Source: Candidatus Omnitrophota bacterium
GTDB lineage: Bacteria; Omnitrophota; Gorgyraeia; Gygaellales; Profunditerraquicolaceae
Reading direction: 5' to 3'
Length of the DNA stretch: 9,029 bases
Assembly: GCA_016867005.1 (NCBI GenBank)
Contig: VGKM01000042.1
Span: forward strand, 1-9,029
Of the stretch, positions 1 to 6,289 are shown in pieces. The translations under genes were made by a program, and so were the position numbers. Below the pieces are notes generated by a model. It was not told where the DNA came from, made no database searches, and saw nothing but the letters and a program-made list of their open reading frames with translations. Position 1 is the first letter of the stretch. Each line of letters begins with the position of its first letter.

Positions 1-2346
1 GAAAGGGTCTGGGCATGGAAAGAAGAGTACGGCTCTACCATAATCAAACAGCTCAAGAAACTTGGCGCATCCTGCGACTGGGACCGCCTGCGCTTTACCA
101 TGGACCAAGATTACTCAAAGGCAGTTATTGAGGTATTTGTCAAGCTGTATGAAAAAGGCCTCATTTACCGCGGGAGCTACATTATAAACTGGTGCCCGCG
201 CTGCCAAACGGCACTATCTGATGAAGAAGCGCCGCATCATGAATTACAAGGCAACCTGTATTATCTAAGGTACCCTTTAAAGGAAATTAGTGAGGGGCTG
301 TCCCCGAAGGGGGCTGTCCCTGACTACATAGTAGTAGCAACTACCCGTCCGGAAACTATGCTCGGAGATACAGCCATCGCAGTAAATCCTAAAGACAGGC
401 GCTATAAGCATCTAATCGGAAAAACTATAATTTTACCTTTAGTCAATCGAGAAATAAAGATCATTGCTGATGCAATGGTAGACACCAAGTTCGGCACCGG
501 AGCCGTAAAAGTAACTCCCGCGCATGACCCCAATGATTACGCAATGGGAAAAAAGCATAACCTTGAGTTTATCAATGTCATGTACCCTGACGCCAGGATG
601 AATGAATTTGCCTGCGATTACAAGGATATGGACAGGTTTGAAGCGCGCGAAGTCATCCTGGAAGACCTGAAAGAAAAAGGCCTGCTGGATAAAATCGAGC
701 CACACACATTATCTGCCGGCCACTGTTACCGCTGCCATACGATCATTGAACCATACTTATCAAAACAATGGTTTGTCAGAATGAAACCACTGGCCAAACC
801 CGCAATCAGCGCGGTAAAAAAAGGCGAGATAAAATTCCACCCGTCCCGCTGGACAAAAGTATACCTCAATTGGATGGAAAACATTCAGGATTGGTGTATT
901 TCAAGGCAGATCTGGTGGGGGCACAGAATACCTGTATACTACTGCAAAAATTGCCCTGACAAAGCGATCGTTTCAAAAATAAAACCTGACAAATGCCCTG
1001 GTTGCGGCTCAACGGATATTTATCAGGACGAAGATGTGCTGGATACATGGTTCTCTTCCTGGCTATGGCCGTTTGCCACATTTGGCTGGCCAAAAGAATC
1101 AGAAGACCTCAGATATTTTTACCCGACATCCTCACTTGTTACTGCGCCAGAAATTATTTTCTTTTGGGTCGCGCGCATGATCATGGCGGGCTTTGAATTT
1201 ATGGGCGGGGAGCCCTTTAAAGACGTCTACATCCACGGCACTGTGCGGGATATAGAAGGTAAAAAGATGTCCAAGTCTCTCGGCAATATCATCGATCCGC
1301 TGGAAATTATAAACGAATACGGCGCCGATGCTTTACGTTTCAGCCTTATTTCCATTACTGCTCAAGGCCAGGACGTATTCTTATCAAAAGAGCGGTTCGA
1401 GCAGGGGAGGAACTTTGCCAATAAGATCTGGAATGCCTCAAGGTTTATTCTGGCCAACCTTGACCCCAAAGAAATTAACACAGGCCTTTGCGTGTTCTTT
1501 AAAAAAGAGCAGCTTGATATTATAAACTGCTGGATCCTAAGCAGGTTTTATTCCACCCTCAAAGATGTGAACAAAAGCCTTGTTAATTTTAAATTCAACG
1601 AAGCAGCCAATCTCTTGTATGGATTTTTCTGGCATGAATTTTGCGACTGGTACCTGGAAATCATTAAGCCCGATATAAAACAAGCGCAAAACCAGGTAGT
1701 GATGTATAAAATACTGGAAAAATTCCTGCGCGCAATACATCCGTTTATGCCGTTTATCACAGAAGAGATCTGGTCCAGAATAAATGAAATAACGCTCCAG
1801 GGTAAAAACGGGGAAAAAAGCATCATGAAAGAACCCTGGCCGCATATTCAGGAACAGATCATCAATAAAAAGGCGGAAAAAGATGCGCAATCACTTTTTA
1901 ATATAATCACCGAGATCAGAAACTTGCGGAGCTCTATTGATATTAAGCCGGAACAGAAGGTGGAGGTCTCGGTATTTGCCCATTCAAAGGCGATCAGCAA
2001 GCTTCTAAACAGCCAGGCCGGCCTCTTGGTAAACCTTGCAAAACTGGAAAACTGCCATATGCTTGAAACAAATAAAAGGCCTGCATCTACAATCACTGCG
2101 GTTTCAGAAGATGTGGATATCTATTTGCATTTTGCCGGCCTATTTGATGCCGCCTCCTGGCAAAATAAATTAAAAGAAAAAATCTCCGCCTTAAGGAAAA
2201 ACTTAACGGCAAAAGAAGCCAGGTTAAAAAACAAGGAATTCGTCAATAACGCCCCTCCTGAGATCGTGGAAAAAGAAAAAGAGGGGAAACTAAAGATCGA
2301 ATCGGAAATAAAACGCCTGGAGAAGATGTCGGATGAACTGCGCTAA
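1..2346 (+). CDS. valS: Valyl-tRNA synthetase, 5'-truncated by the window edge
   Basis: Class I aminoacyl-tRNA synthetase that charges tRNA-Val with valine in the cytoplasm and hydrolyses mischarged Thr-tRNA-Val. The frame is open from base 1 (residues ERVWAWKEEYG onward), so the ATG at 100 is internal. About 120 N-terminal residues, including the HIGH signature, are missing; 781 residues are visible. The CP1 editing domain shows TTRPETMLGD (340-369) and GTGAVKVTPAHDPNDY (493-540). A four-cysteine zinc-knuckle pattern lies at codons 943, 952, 994 and 1003, followed by DVLDTWFSSWLWPF. The catalytic loop KMSKS is at 1264-1278. An anticodon-binding helical domain follows, and the last ~65 residues are a charged coiled coil typical of the ValRS C-terminal tRNA-binding arm. 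Between RYPLKE and DYIVVATTRPE there are about ten extra residues encoded by a hairpin repeat (293-321). The stop overlaps nadC by 14 nt. Confidence 0.97.
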   Translation, partial: ERVWAWKEEYGSTIIKQLKKLGASCDWDRLRFTMDQDYSKAVIEVFVKLYEKGLIYRGSYIINWCPRCQTALSDEEAPHHELQGNLYYLRYPLKEISEGLSPKGAVPDYIVVATTRPETMLGDTAIAVNPKDRRYKHLIGKTIILPLVNREIKIIADAMVDTKFGTGAVKVTPAHDPNDYAMGKKHNLEFINVMYPDARMNEFACDYKDMDRFEAREVILEDLKEKGLLDKIEPHTLSAGHCYRCHTIIEPYLSKQWFVRMKPLAKPAISAVKKGEIKFHPSRWTKVYLNWMENIQDWCISRQIWWGHRIPVYYCKNCPDKAIVSKIKPDKCPGCGSTDIYQDEDVLDTWFSSWLWPFATFGWPKESEDLRYFYPTSSLVTAPEIIFFWVARMIMAGFEFMGGEPFKDVYIHGTVRDIEGKKMSKSLGNIIDPLEIINEYGADALRFSLISITAQGQDVFLSKERFEQGRNFANKIWNASRFILANLDPKEINTGLCVFFKKEQLDIINCWILSRFYSTLKDVNKSLVNFKFNEAANLLYGFFWHEFCDWYLEIIKPDIKQAQNQVVMYKILEKFLRAIHPFMPFITEEIWSRINEITLQGKNGEKSIMKEPWPHIQEQIINKKAEKDAQSLFNIITEIRNLRSSIDIKPEQKVEVSVFAHSKAISKLLNSQAGLLVNLAKLENCHMLETNKRPASTITAVSEDVDIYLHFAGLFDAASWQNKLKEKISALRKNLTAKEARLKNKEFVNNAPPEIVEKEKEGKLKIESEIKRLEKMSDELR
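293..321 (+). repeat. REP-like palindromic element inside the valS editing domain
   Basis: Two direct copies of GGGGCTGTCCC (294-304 and 310-320, 16-bp period) together form an imperfect inverted repeat. As RNA, 293-305 can pair with 309-321 (13 positions: one U-U mismatch, two G-U wobbles) around a GAA loop. The element encodes EGLSPKGAVP in frame within ValRS, where remembered homologues from Bacillus and Thermus have about ten fewer residues between the tyrosine strand and the TTRPE motif. The extra length equals the element length. This suggests insertion of a small dispersed palindrome into a surface loop of the editing domain. Dispersal elsewhere in the genome cannot be tested from this window. 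Confidence 0.6.
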
Positions 2347-3208
2347 AGAACCGGATTTAAAAGACCTGGTCGAGTCCGCATTAAAAGAAGATGCGGCAGA
2401 TAATGATATAACCACTGCTTGCCTGGTTCCGAAGAAAAGCCGGGTTGAGGCGTTTTTTTTAGCAAAAGAAGACCTTGTCATATGCGGGCTGGGCATAAGC
2501 TGCCTGGCCTTTAGGCAACTTGATAAAAATATCAAGTTTAAGCAGTATTTTTCCGACGGAAATTCTGTCAAAAAAGGGCAGGTAATCGCAACTATAAGCG
2601 GAAACGCAAGGGCGATCCTTGCTGCCGAGCGCGTTGCGCTTAATTTCTTATGCCTGTTATCGGGGATAGCCACAAAAACAAAAAAATACGTCTTTGCGGT
2701 TAAACCGTACAAGGCAAAGATCCTTGATACCCGCAAAAGCATCCCTGGTTTGCGCATGCTGGAAAAATATGCTGTCCGCTGCGGAGGAGGGTTTAACCAC
2801 AGGATGGCGCTTGATGAGATGCTCCTGGTCAAAGACAATCATAAGCAGGTATTAGGTGATAGGTTTTGGGTGTTAGAGAAAAGCGTGATCGAGAAAATAT
2901 CCCGAGGCATGGCTTTGGAGGTCGAAGCCGACAATCTGTCAGAATTCAAAAAGGCATTACGAATGAAACCGGATATTATCATGCTGGATAACATGATAAT
3001 ATCCGATATTAAAAAAGCGGTCGCGATAAGAGATAGCCTATCGCCTGGCACCAAACACCTAACACCTAAACTTGAGGCCTCCGGGGGGATCAACCTGTTA
3101 AATATCCGGCGCGTTGCCTCTACCGGAGTAGATTTTATTTCAATAGGCAATCTTACTTCTTCCGTAGAATCGGTAGATATCAGCCTGGAAATAAATGAAG
3201 AAATTTGA
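2333..3208 (+). CDS. nadC: Quinolinate phosphoribosyltransferase (decarboxylating)
   Basis: Converts quinolinate and PRPP to nicotinate mononucleotide, CO2 and pyrophosphate in de novo NAD synthesis. The 291-residue product has the usual full length. Visible family signatures are EDAADNDITT near the N-terminus (the usual form is GDITT), AERVALNFLCLLSGIAT (98-114) and LDTRKSIPGLRMLEKYAVRCGGGFNHR (131-157) with the substrate-binding Arg/Lys/His residues. Next come VKDNH (166-170), EVEADNL (196-202), DIIMLDN (214-220), LEASGGI (247-253) and GVDFISIGNLT (265-275). The N-terminal lobe and the C-terminal alpha/beta barrel are both complete. The ATG lies 14 nt inside the end of valS, with GGAG at 2319-2322 as a weak ribosome site, which points to translational coupling. 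The end overlaps uvrB by 14 nt. Two degenerate heptad arrays lie in the coding sequence (2847-2874 and 3033-3067), and a T8 run sits at 2453-2460. Confidence 0.96.
   Translation: MNCAKEPDLKDLVESALKEDAADNDITTACLVPKKSRVEAFFLAKEDLVICGLGISCLAFRQLDKNIKFKQYFSDGNSVKKGQVIATISGNARAILAAERVALNFLCLLSGIATKTKKYVFAVKPYKAKILDTRKSIPGLRMLEKYAVRCGGGFNHRMALDEMLLVKDNHKQVLGDRFWVLEKSVIEKISRGMALEVEADNLSEFKKALRMKPDIIMLDNMIISDIKKAVAIRDSLSPGTKHLTPKLEASGGINLLNIRRVASTGVDFISIGNLTSSVESVDISLEINEEI
2847..2874 (+). repeat. Degenerate 7-bp tandem repeat (AGGTGTT-type), four units, in nadC
   Basis: Four consecutive heptamers read AGGTATT, AGGTGAT, AGGTTTT and GGGTGTT, and the next three bases (AGA) weakly continue the phase. 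The array encodes about residues 172-181 of NadC, just after the conserved KDNH. It may be a decayed short tandem repeat. The spacing from KDNH to EVEAD is close to what I recall for other NadC proteins, so there is no clear length gain here. Chance similarity is possible. Confidence 0.4.
3033..3067 (-). repeat. Degenerate 7-bp tandem repeat in inverse orientation, five units, in nadC
   Basis: On the + strand the heptamers are ATAGCCT, ATCGCCT, GGCACCA, AACACCT and AACACCT. The complement gives two perfect AGGTGTT units and three decayed ones, so it is the same unit as in the array at 2847-2874, oriented the other way. The array encodes residues 234-245 (DSLSPGTKHLTP), in the variable loop just before LEASGGI. 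From memory, that loop is four to six residues longer than in common homologues. The bases 3059-3070, complemented, match 2865-2876 at 11 of 12 positions. Confidence 0.45.
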
Positions 3209-5156
3209 GCTGGTTTCTGAATTCAAACCCTGTGGAGACCAGCCGAAGGCAATAGGCCATCTGGTAAAATCACTCACCTCGGGCAAAAAACACCTTACGC
3301 TCCTTGGGGTCACCGGCTCCGGGAAAACTTTTACCCTGGCAAATACGATCAGCCGTATCAATCGCCCTACGCTGGTCATCTCGCATAACAAAACACTCGC
3401 CGCGCAGCTTTACTCCGAATTTAAGGAATTCTTTCCGCATAACGCAGTAGAATATTTTGTCAGCTATTACGATTATTACCAACCCGAAGCATATATCCCA
3501 TCAACAGATACATATATTGAAAAAGATTCATCCATTAACGACCGCCTGGACCGCCTGCGCCTTTCAGCCACTACTTCTCTTATGACCAGGGCCGACGTTA
3601 TCATTGTAGCGTCTGTCTCCTGTATATATAACCTCGGCAGCCCCCAGGAATACAAAGAATCCCTGGTATTTTTTGAAACCGGCCAGACAATACCGCAGGA
3701 TGAACTATTATTATCGCTGATCAAGATCCAATATGAGAGGAATGATTACGAGTTCATCCGGGGAAAAATAAGGGTCAGGGGCGAGACAGTTGAAGTTTTT
3801 CCTTCATACGAAGAAAAAGCGGTACGTATCGGCATGTCCGGAGATAAAATCGAGAAGATAGCGGAGTTTAACCCTGTTTCGGGGGAGGTTATCTCCGAAC
3901 TTAAACGAGCTGCAATCTACCCGGCAAAACATTTTATCGTTTCAGGCGAACACATTGAAGAAGCAATAAAATCAATAAACAAAGAACTAAAGGGCCAGCT
4001 TGATTCCCTAAAGAAGAAAAACAAGCTGTTGGAAGCGCAACGCCTCCAGTCGCGCACAAACTACGACATGGAAATGTTAAAAGAAATAGGTTATTGCCAT
4101 GGAATAGAAAATTACTCAAGGCACCTCTCGGGGCGGCCTGCCGGGGCACGCCCTTATTCATTGATCGACTATTTCCCCGATAATTTTATTACCATCATCG
4201 ATGAATCGCATGTTACTATCCCGCAGATAAGAGGCATGTATGCCGGCGACCGCGCCAGAAAAGAAACCCTTGTTGAGTATGGTTTCCGCCTGCCGTCATG
4301 CCTTGATAACCGGCCGCTTAAGTTCGATGAATTTAACGGCCTTGTTAATTCGGTTATTTTTGTCTCTGCTACGCCGGATGAGTATGAGACCGGGTTAAGC
4401 CGCAACCAGGTAATTGAACAGATCATACGCCCGACCGGGCTCTTGGACCCGGAAATAATTATCCGCCCCAGCCAGGGGCAGATCGAAGACCTCATAGAAG
4501 AGATATCCGGCCGCGCCAAAAAAAATGAAAGGGTGCTTGTAACTACCCTTACCAAAAGAATGGCGGAAGACCTAACAAACTATTTACAAGAGAAGGGCTT
4601 AAAGGTAAAATATTTACATTCTGAAGTCCAGACAATCGAACGCTCTAAGATCCTCAAAGACCTGAGGACCAAGAAATTTGACTGCCTGGTAGGGATCAAT
4701 CTTTTAAGGGAGGGCCTGGACCTGCCCGAGGTTTCACTTGTAGCTATACTTGATGCCGACAAAGAAGGGTTCCTGCGTTCAGCAACCAGCTTGATCCAGG
4801 TATCAGGCCGGGCAGCAAGGAACATTAACGGCACGGTAATAATGTATGCCGATACGATTACCGGCTCCATGAAGAAGGCGATCAACGAAAGCAGGCGCCG
4901 GAGAAAGATACAACTGGAGTTTAATACTCTTAATAAAATTACGCCGCGCTCCATCCAGAAAGCCATCAAACAAGGCATTGAAGACCTTTATAAAGCCGAA
5001 GAATTCACCCAGGAATTGACAGGGTTAAATAAAGAAAAATACGAACTGAACAAATATATTTCGGAATTAGAATATGAAATGGAACTGGCTGCGCGCAACC
5101 TGCAGTTTGAGAAAGCTGCTGCCTTAAGAGATAAAATAAGGGAGTTTAAAAAATAA
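3195..5156 (+). CDS. uvrB: UvrABC excinuclease subunit B
   Basis: DNA damage-verification helicase of nucleotide excision repair: it is loaded by UvrA2, probes the strand with its beta-hairpin and recruits UvrC. The 653-residue product is full length for the family. Domains in order: Walker A GVTGSGKT (residues 38-45); the aromatic beta-hairpin YFVSYYDYYQPEAY (from 87) continuing to the IEKDSSIN segment; ENYSRHLSGRP; Walker B-like DESH (336-339) followed by VTIPQIRGMYAGDRARKETLVEYGFRLP; SATP; EQIIRPTGLLDPE; and helicase motif VI, read as QVSGRAARN (535-543). The C-terminal UVR domain (about 618-653) is the UvrA/UvrC contact. Motif VI normally reads QTxGRAARN, so Val replaces the usual Thr. 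The start overlaps nadC by 14 nt with only a short GGAA (3187-3190) upstream, implying coupled translation. The stop shares one base with the coaX start. Confidence 0.98.
   Translation: MKKFELVSEFKPCGDQPKAIGHLVKSLTSGKKHLTLLGVTGSGKTFTLANTISRINRPTLVISHNKTLAAQLYSEFKEFFPHNAVEYFVSYYDYYQPEAYIPSTDTYIEKDSSINDRLDRLRLSATTSLMTRADVIIVASVSCIYNLGSPQEYKESLVFFETGQTIPQDELLLSLIKIQYERNDYEFIRGKIRVRGETVEVFPSYEEKAVRIGMSGDKIEKIAEFNPVSGEVISELKRAAIYPAKHFIVSGEHIEEAIKSINKELKGQLDSLKKKNKLLEAQRLQSRTNYDMEMLKEIGYCHGIENYSRHLSGRPAGARPYSLIDYFPDNFITIIDESHVTIPQIRGMYAGDRARKETLVEYGFRLPSCLDNRPLKFDEFNGLVNSVIFVSATPDEYETGLSRNQVIEQIIRPTGLLDPEIIIRPSQGQIEDLIEEISGRAKKNERVLVTTLTKRMAEDLTNYLQEKGLKVKYLHSEVQTIERSKILKDLRTKKFDCLVGINLLREGLDLPEVSLVAILDADKEGFLRSATSLIQVSGRAARNINGTVIMYADTITGSMKKAINESRRRRKIQLEFNTLNKITPRSIQKAIKQGIEDLYKAEEFTQELTGLNKEKYELNKYISELEYEMELAARNLQFEKAAALRDKIREFKK
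5138..5144 (+). promoter_or_regulatory. Ribosome binding site of coaX
   Basis: AAGGGAG lies 11 nt before the coaX ATG, inside the last codons of uvrB. Together with the TAATG stop/start overlap it supports the ATG at 5156 as the start. Confidence 0.55.
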
Positions 5157-5896
5157 TGTTTTTAGCCGTTGATATCGGAAACACCAATATGACCTTCGGG
5201 CTGATCAAAGATTCCAGGATCATCCGTAAATTTGATATACCTACTGCCAAATACACTTTAGCAAAGCTTTCTGTTTTATTAAAAGGCAAAAAAACCGACA
5301 GCGCCATAATCTGCAGCGTGGTGCCAGATGCCGCGAAATCTCTTTCAAGAGGCCTGTTAAAGCTTGTCCGCGGGCCTATTTATATTACAGGCAAAAACAT
5401 AGCTGTGCCAGTTAAAAGCCTTTACCGTAAACCATCCCAGTTAGGGCTCGACCGCCTGGTAAACGCTTATGCTGGGATAAAATTATATAAAACGCCTCTT
5501 ATAATAATCGATTTCGGCACAGCGGTTAGTTTTGACATTGTTGACGCCAGGGCGCGCTATTTAGGGGGGATGATCCTCCCCGGGCCCGGGATCTCGCTTG
5601 AGTCCCTGTCGGATAAAACCGCGTTATTGCCAAAAATCAAACTAAAGATGCCTAAAGAATTTATCGGGCGGGATACCGAAAGCTGCATCATTAGCGGCAT
5701 AGTTTTTGGTTTTGCCTGCCTTACAGACGGGCTTTGCCGGAAGATAAAAAATAAGATCGGCAACAATGCATTAGTTATCGCAACCGGAGGATGCGCCCCG
5801 TTAATCAAACGCTATTGCCGCCAAATAGATAAACTTGAACCTGACCTGACTTTGAAAGGGTTAATGTTGATTTACAAAAATGCTGCAGTGTGCTAG
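5156..5896 (+). CDS. coaX: Type III pantothenate kinase
   Basis: Catalyses the first step of CoA synthesis, pantothenate + ATP to 4'-phosphopantothenate. The type III enzyme is an ASKHA-fold kinase that, as known for the family, depends on a monovalent cation and is not feedback-inhibited by CoA. The 246-residue product is of normal length. Evidence: the N-terminal phosphate loop DIGNTNMTFGL (6-16); LGLDRLVNAYAG (96-107) with the catalytic Asp99 and Arg100; IIDFGTAVSFDIVD (117-130); GGMILPGPGISLESLSDKTALLPKI (137-161); IGRDTESCIISGIVFGF (170-186); and ATGGCAPLI (209-217). The start overlaps the uvrB stop as TAATG. coaX commonly sits next to nadC and birA in other bacteria; here uvrB lies between nadC and coaX and no birA is seen. 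Its last codons carry a promoter for the next gene. Confidence 0.95.
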   Translation: MFLAVDIGNTNMTFGLIKDSRIIRKFDIPTAKYTLAKLSVLLKGKKTDSAIICSVVPDAAKSLSRGLLKLVRGPIYITGKNIAVPVKSLYRKPSQLGLDRLVNAYAGIKLYKTPLIIIDFGTAVSFDIVDARARYLGGMILPGPGISLESLSDKTALLPKIKLKMPKEFIGRDTESCIISGIVFGFACLTDGLCRKIKNKIGNNALVIATGGCAPLIKRYCRQIDKLEPDLTLKGLMLIYKNAAVC

Positions 5897-5899
5897 AAT
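5871..5899 (+). promoter_or_regulatory. Sigma70-type extended -10 promoter for the lipoprotein gene
   Basis: TTTACA (5871-5876) and TAGAAT (5894-5899) each match the consensus hexamers at five of six positions. They are separated by 17 nt, with a TG one base upstream of the -10 (5891-5892). The -10 box contains the coaX stop codon. A start about seven bases downstream falls at or beside the ATG at 5906, and no Shine-Dalgarno sequence precedes that ATG, so the mRNA could be leaderless. This is prediction from sequence only. Confidence 0.5.
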
Positions 5900-5905
5900 A
5901 ATAAC

Positions 5906-6268
5906 ATGAGAAAAATCCTGTCAATAATAGCCCTGGTAATCTTTATTGCCGGTTGCGCTACTGCACTATATAAGAGTTCTTCCAGTAATAAAAAGAACCT
6001 TGGCAGCCTGGTCATGGGCATGACAAAAGAAGAAGTCATGGATACGATGGGGCGCGGCTCGATTATTACGGAATCCATGTCGGTGACTAACCCCTATATG
6101 ATCAAGCGGATGGTTATCGGAAGCCGCCATTTTGAAGTATTATATTACGTCACAGACGCACTGATAGAAGACCAGTTTGTTGACGATGACGAACTGACCC
6201 CGATTATATTTGAAAACGGCGCCCTCATCGGATGGGGCTGGGGATATATTCAAAAACTTTCCGGTTAA
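5906..6268 (+). CDS. Small BamE/SmpA-like lipoprotein, function unknown
   Basis: A 120-residue exported lipoprotein. Residues 1-16 form a short signal peptide (MRK then a hydrophobic run) ending in the lipobox IAGC, with Cys17 as the lipidated residue. Ala follows the Cys, and the absence of Asp at +2 fits outer-membrane delivery. The mature part begins with a Ser/Lys-rich linker, then LGSLVMGMTKEEVMDTMGRG. This is the G-x-T-x-x-x-V-x-x-x-x-G pattern of SmpA/OmlA/BamE-fold and related small lipoproteins. It continues with strands rich in aromatics (FEVLYYVTDA) and an acidic segment leading to TPIIFENGALIGWGWGYI, an ending often seen in this group. The gene lies 9 nt after coaX in the same reading frame, and no start codon lies between the coaX stop and this ATG. 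Membership of the BamE complex itself is not implied; only the fold class is suggested. Confidence 0.8.
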   Translation: MRKILSIIALVIFIAGCATALYKSSSSNKKNLGSLVMGMTKEEVMDTMGRGSIITESMSVTNPYMIKRMVIGSRHFEVLYYVTDALIEDQFVDDDELTPIIFENGALIGWGWGYIQKLSG

Positions 6269-6289
6269 GAAATTCACTTAAACATCGAT

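Noticed and set aside
100..102. ATG at 100 as the valS start
   Set aside because: The frame is open to base 1 and the preceding residues (WAWKEEYG, LGASCDWDRLRFT) are conserved ValRS sequence, so the gene begins upstream of the window.
1537..1890. Minus-strand open frame of 117 codons opposite the 3' half of valS
   Set aside because: It is opposite the conserved anticodon-binding domain of ValRS and its translation has the composition of an antisense read.
2015..2024. AGGCCGGCCT palindrome in valS
   Set aside because: It is a ten-base chance palindrome in coding sequence, with no second copy and no regulatory context.
2453..2460. Run of eight T in nadC as a programmed slippage or frameshift site
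   Set aside because: The reading frame is intact on both sides, the residues (AFFLAKED) fit the family, and no alternative frame of interest follows.
2290..2838. Minus-strand open frame of 182 codons opposite nadC
   Set aside because: It lies wholly opposite strongly supported coding sequence (the valS end and nadC), its product has no recognisable motif, and composition explains it as an antisense shadow.
4129..4152. GC-rich stretch in uvrB as another palindromic insertion
   Set aside because: It encodes SGRPAGARP, which aligns without extra length to the usual SGRPPGxxP of UvrB.
4169..4978. Minus-strand open frames of about 130 codons opposite uvrB
   Set aside because: They mirror conserved UvrB motifs in another frame, with no credible protein features and no promoter or ribosome site.
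5579..5590. Perfect 12-bp palindrome CCCGGGCCCGGG in coaX
   Set aside because: It encodes the conserved Leu-Pro-Gly-Pro-Gly segment of type III pantothenate kinases; codon choice explains it.
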